Source of the DNA: Candidatus Nosocomiicoccus stercorigallinarum
Lineage (GTDB): Bacteria > Bacillota > Bacilli > Staphylococcales > Salinicoccaceae
DNA length: 64,000 nucleotides
Assembly (NCBI GenBank): GCA_019119225.1
Contig: DWXM01000071.1
Coordinates: forward strand, 1-64,000
Direction: 5' to 3'
Below the pieces are notes generated by a model. The model had not been told where the DNA came from and ran no database searches. It saw only the letters and a program-made list of their open reading frames with translations. A program made the position numbers and the translations under genes. Of this stretch, positions 29,205 through 40,180 are shown piece by piece; position 1 is the stretch's first letter, and the number at the start of each line of letters is the position of its first letter.

Positions 29205-30491
29205 CTATTTAACAATACGTGATAACGCATTTCTAAATGCTTCAATTGTAAATTTAATATCTTCTTCAGTGTGTTTTGTCGAAATAAACATTCCTTCAAA
29301 TTGTGAAGGTGGTAAGTACACGCCTTCCTTAATCAATTCAGGATATAGTTTTGCAAATAAATCTAAGTCAGCACCATTCGCATCATCAAAGTTTTCTACT
29401 GGTCCATCAGTTAAGAAGAAACCAATCATAGATCCTGCACGGTTTACTGTAAATGGTACATTAAACTCTTTAAACACTTTAGTTAGCCCTTCTTCAATCA
29501 TATCACCGAGTTTATTAAAGTGAGTATAGCTATCTTCATTAAGTTGTTTTAATGTGTGTAATCCAGCTGTCATCGCAAGTGGGTTACCAGATAATGTACC
29601 TGCTTGGTAAATATCTCCTGCAGGTGCGATACGTTCCATAATTTCTCTTTTACCACCGAACGCACCAACTGGTAATCCACCACCAATTACTTTACCTAAG
29701 CACGTAATATCTGGATCAATACCAAAATATCCTTGTGCACAGTTATAGCCAACTCTAAAACCAGTCATTACTTCATCAAAGATTAATAATGAACCGTATT
29801 CTTTTGTAATGTCACGAACGAATTGTAAGTAGTCATTCACCGGAGGAACGACACCCATGTTACCTGCAACAGGCTCCATAATTACTGCTGCGATTTCATC
29901 ACCATAGTGTTCAAACGCTAATTTTAAGCTTTCTTTATCGTTAAAAGGAACAGTCACTGTGTTTTTTGCCGTTCCTTCAGGCACACCAGGTGAGTCTGGT
30001 AAACCGAGTGTTGCGACACCACTACCTGCTTTAATTAGAAGTGAGTCACTGTGACCATGGTAGCAGCCTTCAAATTTTAAGATTTTATTTCTATTTGTGT
30101 AACCTCTAGCAAGTCTAAGTGCAGCGAGTGTTGCTTCGGTACCTGAAGATACAAAGCGTAACATCTCAACTGAAGGTACTCTGTCAATGACGAGTTTCGC
30201 TAATTCATTTTCAACAGCTGTTGGTGCACCGAATGATGACCCTTTTTCAGCTTGAGTTTTAATTGCTTCAACGACTTCATCGTCAGAGTGACCTAAAATT
30301 AACGGTCCCCAGCTTAAAACGTAATCTAGATATTCATTACCATCGACGTCTTTTACACGAGCGTCTTTTGCACTTTCAATAAATAATGGATCCATATTTA
30401 CTGATTTAAATGCACGGACCGGTGAGTTTACCCCACCAGGCATTAAATCAACAGCTTCATCAAATAACTTCTTAGAATTCTCGTACATCAT
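29205..30491 (-). CDS. hemL: Glutamate-1-semialdehyde 2,1-aminomutase
   Basis: [50 protein letters not shown]. Confidence 0.96.
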   Translation of the reverse strand: MMYENSKKLFDEAVDLMPGGVNSPVRAFKSVNMDPLFIESAKDARVKDVDGNEYLDYVLSWGPLILGHSDDEVVEAIKTQAEKGSSFGAPTAVENELAKLVIDRVPSVEMLRFVSSGTEATLAALRLARGYTNRNKILKFEGCYHGHSDSLLIKAGSGVATLGLPDSPGVPEGTAKNTVTVPFNDKESLKLAFEHYGDEIAAVIMEPVAGNMGVVPPVNDYLQFVRDITKEYGSLLIFDEVMTGFRVGYNCAQGYFGIDPDITCLGKVIGGGLPVGAFGGKREIMERIAPAGDIYQAGTLSGNPLAMTAGLHTLKQLNEDSYTHFNKLGDMIEEGLTKVFKEFNVPFTVNRAGSMIGFFLTDGPVENFDDANGADLDLFAKLYPELIKEGVYLPPSQFEGMFISTKHTEEDIKFTIEAFRNALSRIVK

Positions 30492-31471
30492 TAAATTTCT
30501 CCTTTGTCGATTTTTTTACATAATTCTTTAGCGAAGTAAGTCATGATCATATCTGCACCTGCACGTTTAATTGATAGCATCTGTTCGATAATCACTTCTT
30601 CATCAAGTAAACCTTGCTCAATTGCATTGACTGTCATTGCGTATTCTCCACTTACGTTATATGCAATAATCGGTAAGTTAGAATGATTTCTAACGTCACG
30701 AATAATATCTAAATATGATAATGCAGGTTTTACAATCATCATATCAGCACCTTCGCGTGTATCACTTTCTAATTCTCTTAACGCTTCTAAGCGGTTTGCT
30801 GGATCCATTTGATACGTTCTTCTGTCACCGAATGACGGTGTAGATTCTGCAGCATCTCTAAATGGTCCATAAAATTTAGATGCATATTTAATACCGTAAC
30901 TCATAATTGGTACATCGTAAAATCCAGCGTTGTCTAACCCGTCACGAATTTCAGTTACAAATCCATCCATCATGTTAGACGGTGCAATGATATCCGCACC
31001 AGCTTTTGCTTGAGAAATTGCTGTTTCAATTAGAAGTGGGAGTGTTTTATCGTTATCGACGTCTTTAGTATGTTCGTTTATAACTCCGCAGTGTCCATGG
31101 TCTGTATATTCACATAGACAAGTATCTAAAATAACGATTAAGTCTGGATATAGCTTTTTAGCAAGTTTACATGCTTCTTGCACAATACCATTTTCGTCAT
31201 ATGCACCACTACCAACGTCGTCTTTATGGTTTGGTACGCCGAAAAATATCACTGACTTAATGCCGAGTTCGTAAACTTCTTTTAACTCTTCTTCAAGTAA
31301 ATTTAATGAGATTTGGTAGATACCCTTCATTGAAGGAATTTCTTTTTTAACGTCATCTTTTTCAACGACAAAAATTGGATAAATAAGATCTTCTTTTTTA
31401 AGTGACGTTTCTCTCACTAAATCTCTCATAAACTCTGACTTTCTTAAACGACGATGTCTATCAAATTTCAT
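30491..31471 (-). CDS. hemB: Delta-aminolevulinic acid dehydratase
   Basis: [32 protein letters not shown]. Confidence 0.96.
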   Translation of the reverse strand: MKFDRHRRLRKSEFMRDLVRETSLKKEDLIYPIFVVEKDDVKKEIPSMKGIYQISLNLLEEELKEVYELGIKSVIFFGVPNHKDDVGSGAYDENGIVQEACKLAKKLYPDLIVILDTCLCEYTDHGHCGVINEHTKDVDNDKTLPLLIETAISQAKAGADIIAPSNMMDGFVTEIRDGLDNAGFYDVPIMSYGIKYASKFYGPFRDAAESTPSFGDRRTYQMDPANRLEALRELESDTREGADMMIVKPALSYLDIIRDVRNHSNLPIIAYNVSGEYAMTVNAIEQGLLDEEVIIEQMLSIKRAGADMIMTYFAKELCKKIDKGEI

Positions 31472-32159
31472 TTTGAAACTCCTCTTCCATTAGTTTAATC
31501 ATCGATTCTAACGTTGCTTCTTTAGGAATATGAGTGTGTATACCGTAGCTCATTAACGCCTTTTGAGTAACGTGTCCAATCGAAACAACTTTAATGTGTG
31601 CTAAATCCGCTTTATTAAAATATTTCATAAAAGCGTGAACACCTGACGGACTAGAAAACGTTAAACCGTCAATATTTTTTAATTCTTTTTTTAATTGATT
31701 AATTGATTCCTTATTCGGTGCGGGTTGATATAACGCGATTTCTGTTAAATTCGCACCTTTTTCTATAAAATAATCTCTCATAATCGAACGTTTATCTTTA
31801 CTTGCTGGATAAAGAACTCTAGTATCTCTTTTAACATCAAACTCTTCTTTAAATCCTTCTTGGGTATAATCACTCGGTTCAAAGTCAACATGAAACCCAG
31901 CATCTTTTAATGCTTCAGTCGTCGTTTTCCCAATCGAAGCGATAGATTTAACGTTCAATGTTTTTAATTCATTATAGAAAAATTTAACGGTGTTTTTACT
32001 CGTTATAACTACCCAGTCATAATCAATATTTAATTTTTCACGATTATATTCTAACTTTTCAAATGTAATAATCGGAAGGTGCAGTAACCCTAGAGATGTA
32101 TTTACATCTCTAAAGTGACTTTGAGTGACGATGACTTTACTTATTTTTGTTGATTTCAT
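31461..32159 (-). CDS. hemD: Uroporphyrinogen-III synthase
   Basis: HemD-like ORF between hemC and hem[16 protein letters not shown]. Start placed at MKSTKISKV. Confidence 0.82.
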   Translation of the reverse strand: MKSTKISKVIVTQSHFRDVNTSLGLLHLPIITFEKLEYNREKLNIDYDWVVITSKNTVKFFYNELKTLNVKSIASIGKTTTEALKDAGFHVDFEPSDYTQEGFKEEFDVKRDTRVLYPASKDKRSIMRDYFIEKGANLTEIALYQPAPNKESINQLKKELKNIDGLTFSSPSGVHAFMKYFNKADLAHIKVVSIGHVTQKALMSYGIHTHIPKEATLESMIKLMEEEFQNEI

Positions 32160-33060
32160 CAATAATTTCTTTTGCACCCATTTTTTCCATTTCGTCTGCA
32201 ACGAGGTTACCGAGTGTTACCGGATCATCGTTAGATTTTTTCACGAGATACTTTTCACTGCCATCTTCACTCATTATTAATCCTGTTAAATATAATTCGT
32301 CATCGACAAATTGTGCGCTCGCACCAATCGGTACTTGACAACTTCCGTCCATTCTTTTTAGGAATGTACGCTCTGCCGTTGTTTCAGTCGCAGTAACATC
32401 GTCATGAATCGTAGATAAGATTTCATGAACTTCACGGTCATCATCTCTAATTTCTACACCTAAAGCACCTTGTGCAACAGCTGGGACAAATTCTTCTGGG
32501 TCAAAGTATTCTGTGACAATATCGTCACTCCAACCCATTCTTTTTAATCCTGCAGCTGCAAGTATAATCGCGTCGTATTCACCGTCACGCATTTTTTGAA
32601 TACGTGTATCTATATTTCCACGAACCCAGTTCACTGTAATATCATCACGTAATTCTTGAAGTTGTGCTGCGCGGCGTAAGCTTGATGTGCCGACAATCGC
32701 ACCCGATGGTAACTCTTTAAACGGAATATTATCGTTAGATAAAAATGCATCGCGTCGATCTTCACGAATCGGTACTGCGGATAATTTAAAGCCGTCAGGA
32801 AGTTCACTTGGTACATCTTTTAATGAATGAACAGCCATATCGATGTCGCCAACTTTTAAAGCATGTTCAATCTCTTTCACGAAAAGTCCTTTCCCACCAA
32901 CTTTACTTAACTGGCGGTCAACAATTTTGTCACCTTTAGTGACAATTTCTTTAACTTCAAAGTTTACATCTGGATTTTTCTTTTTTAATGCTTCAATTAA
33001 TTGAAGTGTTTGAGTTTTTGCAAGACCACTACGTCTTGTACCTACTACAACTGTTTTCAT
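32137..33060 (-). CDS. hemC: Porphobilinogen deaminase
   Basis: GTRRSGLAKTQT, HSLKDVPSELP, GSCQVPIGASA. Confidence 0.96.
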   Translation of the reverse strand: MKTVVVGTRRSGLAKTQTLQLIEALKKKNPDVNFEVKEIVTKGDKIVDRQLSKVGGKGLFVKEIEHALKVGDIDMAVHSLKDVPSELPDGFKLSAVPIREDRRDAFLSNDNIPFKELPSGAIVGTSSLRRAAQLQELRDDITVNWVRGNIDTRIQKMRDGEYDAIILAAAGLKRMGWSDDIVTEYFDPEEFVPAVAQGALGVEIRDDDREVHEILSTIHDDVTATETTAERTFLKRMDGSCQVPIGASAQFVDDELYLTGLIMSEDGSEKYLVKKSNDDPVTLGNLVADEMEKMGAKEIIDEINKNK

Positions 33061-33067
33061 AATGTGC

Positions 33068-34414
33068 CTACTTTCTAATCGGTTGTTTTTCTCTTCTTAA
33101 TTGCTCTCTTCTTTTGTACTCTTCATTATGTCTTTCGTGAATGTCTTCTACAATTTGTTCAATTCCAAAAATGTGTTCGAGCTCTGTTAATTGAACTGCA
33201 CCTTTTCGTTCATCGGCAAGTTCTTTTGTATACGTAATAGGATCACGTAACATTTGGTTAATAATACTCTTCATATGTTTAGAGATAATTGTTTTTTCAC
33301 GTTTTGATAAATCGAGTTTGTTATTAATACTATTAAATGTCGATTCGTGAATATTTAATGCTTTCGTACGCATCGCTTCAATTACTGGAAGTACACCTTG
33401 CATTTCCACCCAGTTTAGATATTCAGCAGTCGATTGATCTATCATTGATTCAATCTTTTTTGCTTCTTCTTTTCTTTTTTCTAAATTGCCATCTACAATA
33501 CCACTTAGGTCATCGACGTTATAATAGTATACATTATCGATATAACCAACATTTGGATCGATATCTCTCGGTACTGCGATATCAATTAAAATAAGTGAAC
33601 GTTCTTCATTGTTACCTTTGATTTTTTCAATCATATCTTCAGTAATAATAAAGTCCGGTGCACCAGTACTTGAAATAACAATATCTGTATCCTTTAAAGC
33701 ATCTTCTAGTTCATCTAACGGTCTATAATTTCCTAAATATTTCTCCGCAAGTGTACGTGCATTATCCGGGTTACGGTTAACGACTGTAACATCAGTTACA
33801 CCATTAGACGTTAAATTTAATAATGATTCTTCCGACATCTCTCCTGCACCGAGTACTAATACTTTTAAGTCTTTGATATTTTTAAAGATATTTTTCGCAA
33901 GTTCTACTGCTGCATAAGACATAGATACTGCATGTTTAGAAATTTCTGTTTCATTGTGTCCACGTTTAGCAACAGTAATTACTTCTTTAAATAACTTGTT
34001 AAATATTTTACCTGTCGTATGCTCCTCTTGTGCGAGAATAAACGCATCGCGAATTTGACCTAAAATTTGTGTCTCACCAAGCACCATTGAATCGAGTCCT
34101 GCTGCGACTCGGTATAAATGTCGTATCGCATCTTCATTTACTTTAATTTCAGTAATGTTTTTTATTGTATCGAGAGAAACATTAAAATGTTCACTTAAAA
34201 AGTTTCTCGTATAATATGCGCCTGTATGAATTTGATCAGTAACAACATATAACTCTGTACGATTACATGTTGAAAAAATGACTGCTTCTAAAATACTTTT
34301 TTGATCTCTTAAAGTATGAAGCGCTGGCACGATTTCATTATCTTCAAAATTCAGTTTCTCACGTTCTTCGACGCTTGCTTTTCTATAATTTAGACTAAGT
34401 GCAATAACATGCAT
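33068..34414 (-). CDS. hemA: Glutamyl-tRNA reductase
   Basis: FSTCNRTELYVV, GLDSMVLGETQILGQ. Confidence 0.96.
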   Translation of the reverse strand: MHVIALSLNYRKASVEEREKLNFEDNEIVPALHTLRDQKSILEAVIFSTCNRTELYVVTDQIHTGAYYTRNFLSEHFNVSLDTIKNITEIKVNEDAIRHLYRVAAGLDSMVLGETQILGQIRDAFILAQEEHTTGKIFNKLFKEVITVAKRGHNETEISKHAVSMSYAAVELAKNIFKNIKDLKVLVLGAGEMSEESLLNLTSNGVTDVTVVNRNPDNARTLAEKYLGNYRPLDELEDALKDTDIVISSTGAPDFIITEDMIEKIKGNNEERSLILIDIAVPRDIDPNVGYIDNVYYYNVDDLSGIVDGNLEKRKEEAKKIESMIDQSTAEYLNWVEMQGVLPVIEAMRTKALNIHESTFNSINNKLDLSKREKTIISKHMKSIINQMLRDPITYTKELADERKGAVQLTELEHIFGIEQIVEDIHERHNEEYKRREQLRREKQPIRK

Positions 34415-34510
34415 TTAGATTGCCCCTTACCTAGCTTTTTTCAATACTCTATTAATACTATCAGATAAAACCGTGTCTTTGATGGTTTTAACACAAAGTT
34501 CAAAAATTTG

Positions 34511-35107
34511 TTAAAGTCTCTCCTCAATTGCGTGTAAAACTTTATCTACATTGTATTTTTCAGTCGAAGAAAATGGAATAATAACATCTTCGTCTTCTAA
34601 TTCTAATTCTTTTCGAATAATTGAAACATGTTTTTGAAGTCGACTTTTAGAAATTTTGTCTGACTTTGTTGCTACAATAATTGTTTTAATATCAAGTTGC
34701 TTTAAAAAATCATACATTAAAATATCATCGTCAGTTGGTGGGTGACGTAAATCGATGATTTGTACACACGCTTCTAAAGTTTCTCTATGTATAAAATAAT
34801 TTTCAATCATCTCCGCCCATTTTTCACGTTCCTTTTTAGATTGTTTCGCATACCCATATCCTGGAACGTCTACAAATACAAACTGATCATCAGCATTATA
34901 GAAGTTTAACGTTACTGTTTTACCTGGTTTACTTGAAATCCTTGCGATATTTTTTCGTCCTGTAATCGCGTTAATAAAACTAGATTTACCGACGTTAGAG
35001 CGTCCAGCCATCGCAACTTCTTTTAATCCTGTATTAGGATATTGTTCTTTTTGTACTGCTGATATTAAAAACTCAATATTATTTGGATTTAATTTCATTA
35101 TTTTCAC
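34511..35107 (-). CDS. engB: Ribosome biogenesis GTPase YsxC/EngB
   Basis: [32 protein letters not shown]. Confidence 0.95.
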   Translation of the reverse strand: MKIMKLNPNNIEFLISAVQKEQYPNTGLKEVAMAGRSNVGKSSFINAITGRKNIARISSKPGKTVTLNFYNADDQFVFVDVPGYGYAKQSKKEREKWAEMIENYFIHRETLEACVQIIDLRHPPTDDDILMYDFLKQLDIKTIIVATKSDKISKSRLQKHVSIIRKELELEDEDVIIPFSSTEKYNVDKVLHAIEERL

Positions 35108-35118
35108 CTCTAAAAAAA

Positions 35119-35143
35119 GGCCGTCTTAAATTAAGACAGCCTC
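35119..35143 (-). terminator. Terminator downstream of clpX
   Basis: Minus strand GGCTGTCTTAATTTAAGACGGCC then T-run. Confidence 0.7.
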
Positions 35144-35151
35144 GATTAAAT

Positions 35152-36432
35152 TTATGCACTTTGTTTATTTAAAGTTATTTCGTTACCTTCTTTGTCGTAC
35201 ACTAAAGGATCTGTCTCATTGACAATTGTATCTTTAGTAATACGTACTTTACTAATATTATCATTTGAAGGTACATCAAACATAATATCTACCATACGCT
35301 CTTCGATAATTGAGCGTAATCCACGTGCACCTGTTTTTCTTTCGATTGCAAGTTCTGCAACCGCAACAAGTGCTTCTTCGTCAAATTCTAACTCAACATC
35401 ATCTAACTCAAGCATACGTCTATATTGTTTTACTAACGCATTTTTAGGCTCAGTTAAAATAGAAGTTAATGCGTCAGCATCTAATTCTTCTAAGTTCGCA
35501 ATGATTGGTACACGTCCAATAAACTCTGGTATTAAACCGTAGCTTTGAAGATCATCTGGACGCACAAGCGCCATTAACTCATCTTCAGTTTCAACACTTT
35601 CTTCGCTACTACCAAAACCGATAACTTTCGCACCGATACGACGTTTAATAATTTCGTCAATTCCATCGAATGCTCCACCTAAAATGAATAAGATGTCTTT
35701 CGTATCCACTTGAATTGATTCTTGGTTCGGATGTTTACGTCCACCTTGTGGTGGGACACTTGCAACCGTGCCTTCAAGTATTTTTAATAGCGCTTGTTGT
35801 ACACCTTCACCTGAAACGTCACGTGTAATTGACGTATTTTCACTTTTACGTGCGATTTTATCGATTTCATCGACATAGATAATACCTTTTTCAGCGCGTT
35901 CAATATCATAGTCTGCAGCTTGAATTAAACGTAATAGAATATTTTCTACGTCATCACCAACATACCCTGCTTCAGTTAAACTTGTCGCATCTGCAATCGC
36001 AAATGGTACTTCTAAAGTACGCGCTAAAGTTTGTGCGAGTAACGTTTTACCTGAACCAGTTGGTCCGATTAAAGCGATGTTACTTTTTGAGATTTCAACT
36101 TCATCATCACTTTCATGATTCACACGTTTATAGTGGTTATATACTGCAACACTCAATGCACGTTTTGCTTTCTCTTGGCCAATGACGTACTCATCAAGCG
36201 CTGCTTGAATTTCACCTGGTTTAGGAATATCTGTTAACAATTCCTTTGGTGAGTCTTTTAATTCTTCTTCTATAATTTCATGGCATAAATCAATACATTC
36301 ATTACAAATGTAGACGCCACTACCGGCAATTAGTTTCTGAACTTGATCTTGGTTTTTCCCACAGAAACTACATGTCAGATCTTGATTATCTTCATTAAAT
36401 TTAAACATGTATTGCACCGACCTTTCGCTCAT
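35152..36432 (-). CDS. clpX: ATP-dependent Clp protease ATP-binding subunit ClpX
   Basis: Zinc finger [11 protein letters not shown]...[23 protein letters not shown]. Confidence 0.97.
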   Translation of the reverse strand: MSERSVQYMFKFNEDNQDLTCSFCGKNQDQVQKLIAGSGVYICNECIDLCHEIIEEELKDSPKELLTDIPKPGEIQAALDEYVIGQEKAKRALSVAVYNHYKRVNHESDDEVEISKSNIALIGPTGSGKTLLAQTLARTLEVPFAIADATSLTEAGYVGDDVENILLRLIQAADYDIERAEKGIIYVDEIDKIARKSENTSITRDVSGEGVQQALLKILEGTVASVPPQGGRKHPNQESIQVDTKDILFILGGAFDGIDEIIKRRIGAKVIGFGSSEESVETEDELMALVRPDDLQSYGLIPEFIGRVPIIANLEELDADALTSILTEPKNALVKQYRRMLELDDVELEFDEEALVAVAELAIERKTGARGLRSIIEERMVDIMFDVPSNDNISKVRITKDTIVNETDPLVYDKEGNEITLNKQSA

Positions 36433-36529
36433 TCGTATATTACACTAGTATAACTACTCTTTCAAATAAATTGTACTGATAAAAAGATGCCCTACACATC
36501 TTAATGTATAGAGCATCTGAATGAAGCAA

Positions 36530-37828
36530 TTATTGTTTTCTGTTATCTACTAAGAATTCAATTGCTTTTTGGTTTCTAATGTCATTTTCAATAACAGTTA
36601 AATCACCAAGTACATTTTTAATATCTTCTTTAGCCATTTGGAATTGTTCAGCTAATTTTTGTAATTCATTGTCGATATCTTCTTCACTTGCTTCGATATT
36701 TTCAGCATCTGAAATTGCTTGTAAAGTAAGTCCAGTACGTACACGTTTGAATGCATCGTCTTTCATTTGTTCAAGTAAATCTTCTTTTGACTGACCAGAG
36801 ATTTGCTCGAATAATTCTAAGTTAAGACCTTGTTGTGCAAGACGTTGTTCGTATTCTTGTAACATTCTTTGTTGTTCGCTTTCTACCATCGCTTCAGGAA
36901 TTTCCATTTTTGCGTTTTCAGAAGCTTGAACAACTAGTGACTCTCTTAATTCGAAGTCTTTCTCTTGTTCTTTGTATGCTTTTAAGTCTTCAGTGATTTT
37001 TGCTTTAACATCTTCAGCTGTTTCAGCATCGTCAAAGCCTTCTAGTTCTTCTTTAACGAAGTCATCGTTAAATTCTGAAGTTTCTTTTTCTTTTACTTCG
37101 TTAACTTTTACTTCGAATGTTGCTTCTTTACCTTGAAGTTCTTCTGCTTGGTACTCTTCAGGGAAAGTTACTTTTACATCTTTTTCGTCTCCTGCTTTAA
37201 GTCCAACAAGTTGTTCTTCAAATCCAGGAATGAATGTACCGCTACCGATTTCAAGGTCGTGACCTTCTGCTTCTCCACCTTCAAATGCTTCACCATCTAC
37301 GAAACCTTTGAAGTCGATGTTTGCTACGTCACCTTCAGCTACTTCACCATCTTTAACGACAAGTTCAGTATACTGAGCAAGTAAAGCTTCGATTTGTTCG
37401 TTAACGTCTTCTTCAGTAACTTCTGCATCGATTTCTTTACCTTCTAGACCTTTATATTCCCCAAGTTCAACTTCTGGCTCTACAGTTACTTCTGCAGTAA
37501 GCACTAAGTCTTTACCTTGTTCGATTTCTTTTACGTCAACTTGTGGTTGATCAACTGGTTTAATACCTGTTTCTTCAACTGCTTTACCGTACGCTGTTGG
37601 TAAAATAATGTCTAAAGCATCTTGATATAATGCTTCTACACCAAAACGTTTGTCAAACATTTGACGAGGAATTTTACCCTTTCTGAATCCAGGTACTTGA
37701 ATATCTTTTTTTACTTTGTTGAACGCTTGATCTAATGCGTTATCGAATTCTTCAGCAGGTACTGTAATTGTTAATGTACCTACATTTCCTTCTTTCTTTT
37801 CCCAAGTTTGTGTTTGAGACATAATCAT
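36530..37828 (-). CDS. tig: Trigger factor
   Basis: VPGFRKGKIPRQMFDKRFG ribosome-binding signature; PPIase and C-terminal domains. Confidence 0.96.
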   Translation of the reverse strand: MIMSQTQTWEKKEGNVGTLTITVPAEEFDNALDQAFNKVKKDIQVPGFRKGKIPRQMFDKRFGVEALYQDALDIILPTAYGKAVEETGIKPVDQPQVDVKEIEQGKDLVLTAEVTVEPEVELGEYKGLEGKEIDAEVTEEDVNEQIEALLAQYTELVVKDGEVAEGDVANIDFKGFVDGEAFEGGEAEGHDLEIGSGTFIPGFEEQLVGLKAGDEKDVKVTFPEEYQAEELQGKEATFEVKVNEVKEKETSEFNDDFVKEELEGFDDAETAEDVKAKITEDLKAYKEQEKDFELRESLVVQASENAKMEIPEAMVESEQQRMLQEYEQRLAQQGLNLELFEQISGQSKEDLLEQMKDDAFKRVRTGLTLQAISDAENIEASEEDIDNELQKLAEQFQMAKEDIKNVLGDLTVIENDIRNQKAIEFLVDNRKQ

Positions 37829-37900
37829 TTCCTCCGTTAATTACATATTTTCATTTAACCAATACATTGTAACATATTCAAATTTCTAATCAAAGTTACA

Positions 37901-38893
37901 TTAGCTGCGAATTTCATCTTCTATTTTTAATATCCATTCTGCAACATGTCCATAAAAAGATTGGACGGATAATTCATTATTTAACACCTTAGTATATGAT
38001 ATGAACCCTTTTGCGAGTTCTTTCGGTGTAAATGGCACTTTTAGAGGATACCACAAGATACTAATGTTTAAAAACATTTCGATTGCTTGCTCAATTCTCT
38101 CTTCGTTATCTAATCGTATATTACCATCTTCGACAATCCATTTTATCGTCTGACTAATTTTTGCGGACGTTTCAAACGGCTTAAATTCGCTCGTATGATG
38201 CTTAAATGCTTCCCCAAACTTATTTACTTCTATAACTGCATCGTATTCTATTTCTTTTAAATAAATAATCATCATAGAAGATACACTTATTGCTGTTTCC
38301 TTTTTTAACAATGAGTAAACATCTTGACCATATGAATCGTCTTTTTTATCGATTAAATATTCGAGTGCGGTAATTACTAATGCTTTGTTTGAAGAATATA
38401 AACTTTTGTCGATGTCAATGTCTTCACTCGATGCTTCAGAGATGTCTTCGCTGTGGACTCCGTTAGCCATTTGTTTCGCTGCATACTCTTTACAATGTTT
38501 CGCAAATTTTAGTAAAGACGGTGTAATCCCACTACTTTCTCCAGTGGCAACGATAATTTCTGACCACTCAAGTAGTACTTCATACATACCAAGATTAAAA
38601 AGTGACTGAAGAATCATATTAAAGTGAATTTCAGCTTCTTCTCTTGTCATTTCTTTCGTTTGGAAATTTTTCTCAGCGTATTGATACATCAATTCATATT
38701 CTTTTTTACTAATTAAAATATGATAAAACATTTCAATTAAGTCTAAATTTATATTTGAAGTAACTGTTTCATATTCATTGAAACGTTCTATAAATGAATC
38801 GTAATCATTATTTGTATACAAAAATTCTAGATCTTTTTCTAACTTTCTTATAAATCTCGGGTGTGTAGTGATTTTATCTTTCATATAAATCAC
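37901..38893 (-). CDS. Conserved hypothetical protein, helical/TPR-like
   Basis: Intact ORF between tig and the NUDIX gene. No motif identified. Confidence 0.6.
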   Translation of the reverse strand: MIYMKDKITTHPRFIRKLEKDLEFLYTNNDYDSFIERFNEYETVTSNINLDLIEMFYHILISKKEYELMYQYAEKNFQTKEMTREEAEIHFNMILQSLFNLGMYEVLLEWSEIIVATGESSGITPSLLKFAKHCKEYAAKQMANGVHSEDISEASSEDIDIDKSLYSSNKALVITALEYLIDKKDDSYGQDVYSLLKKETAISVSSMMIIYLKEIEYDAVIEVNKFGEAFKHHTSEFKPFETSAKISQTIKWIVEDGNIRLDNEERIEQAIEMFLNISILWYPLKVPFTPKELAKGFISYTKVLNNELSVQSFYGHVAEWILKIEDEIRS

Positions 38894-39488
38894 GAATTAT
38901 TAATTCACTCCAAGACTCATAATCACCAAGGTCAGTTAATTTGTTTTCTTTAGACCAAATTAGTTCTAACGTGTCTTCTTCATTTGAATAAACCTTATCT
39001 TTGTCGACTTCAACTTTAAACACTAATCCGATGTGAACACGTCCTACAGCGTTGTTATCGTCGTTAATTAGACCGATTAACTCGAAGTCTTTTAAATCAG
39101 ATTTACTCATTGCAATTTCTTCTTCAAGTTCTCTCGCTGCATTTTCAAACATTTTTTCTTTAATATCACTTTCTGATTCAATATCATTCATATGGCCACC
39201 AACACCAATTGAATTTAACCCGTGTAAACGAGACTCCCCGCCACCTGTTAAGCGTTTATAAACTAAGATCTCGTCATCACTTTCAACAATTGTATAAGAA
39301 ACAAGTTGTTTAAATGATTCATCTTCTTCCATATCTCCGCGACGTTTAACCTCAAAGTCTTTAAGTGACGCAGTAATTTTATTAAATAAATCATCTTTTT
39401 GACTTAAAAATCCATTAAAAGCATATGCTTCATTATTAAATAACTGTTCTCTATTTACGACTAAAATCATTTCATCAAATTTACTCAT
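38874..39488 (-). CDS. NUDIX-domain hydrolase
   Basis: Nudix-box-like GVGGHMN...NAARELEEEIA. Confidence 0.8.
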   Translation of the reverse strand: MSKFDEMILVVNREQLFNNEAYAFNGFLSQKDDLFNKITASLKDFEVKRRGDMEEDESFKQLVSYTIVESDDEILVYKRLTGGGESRLHGLNSIGVGGHMNDIESESDIKEKMFENAARELEEEIAMSKSDLKDFELIGLINDDNNAVGRVHIGLVFKVEVDKDKVYSNEEDTLELIWSKENKLTDLGDYESWSELIIRDLYER

Positions 39489-39565
39489 GTTATAACTCCT
39501 ATAATTTTATTATTCTTATTATACTATAGTAATCTTTAACACGTTTTGCTATAATTTTTCAAAGA

Positions 39566-39604
39566 TAACAGGTTCGAAAACTTCCCTGTATAAAAAACTA
39601 AGGA
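39566..39604 (+). promoter_or_regulatory. preQ1-I riboswitch
   Basis: AACAGGTTCGAAAACTTCCCTGTATAAAAAACTAAGGA matches the class I aptamer. It overlaps the SD of the queT GTG start. Confidence 0.88.
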
Positions 39605-39612
39605 GAATTCAT

Positions 39613-40071
39613 GTGAATCAAAATGGAAAATATCTTGCGATTAATGCAGTGATCGCTGCATTATACGTTGTACTTACAACGATAAATCCGATTGGTCACG
39701 GAATGATACAGATCCGCGTATCTGAAATGCTTGCGATAATTCCTTTCATCAATAGGAAATTTATCCCCGGCATTTTAATCGGAGTAACAGTAGCAAACTT
39801 CTTTTCACCGCTCGGTTACATCGATGTTTTAGTCGGTTTAAGTTGTGCGATTGTTTCTTACACGATAAGTTATTTCATTAAAAACTTATGGATCAATATT
39901 CTGCAGTATGCTATCGTATGCGGACTAATCGTTTCATTAATGTTGAAATATGTTTTAGGTATTCCATACTGGCCGTCAGTCGTTGCAATATTTTTATCAA
40001 CATTAATTGTCGGTTTAATTGGTGCGATAATATTTAATACACTTAAAACACGTTTAAAACTTATTGATTAA
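39613..40071 (+). CDS. queT: QueT-like ECF transporter S component (queuosine precursor)
   Basis: QueT-like hydrophobic protein downstream of a preQ1 riboswitch. GTG start; the ATG at 39611 reads ATG-TGA. Confidence 0.87.
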   Translation: MNQNGKYLAINAVIAALYVVLTTINPIGHGMIQIRVSEMLAIIPFINRKFIPGILIGVTVANFFSPLGYIDVLVGLSCAIVSYTISYFIKNLWINILQYAIVCGLIVSLMLKYVLGIPYWPSVVAIFLSTLIVGLIGAIIFNTLKTRLKLID

Positions 40072-40180
40072 ATATATTGTCTACTGAAATTGTTTCAGTA
40101 GACATTTTTAATGAAAACGGTATTATTATTTATTTTTCTGATATAATTTACGTATATCAATTTAGAGAGGAGTTTATAAT

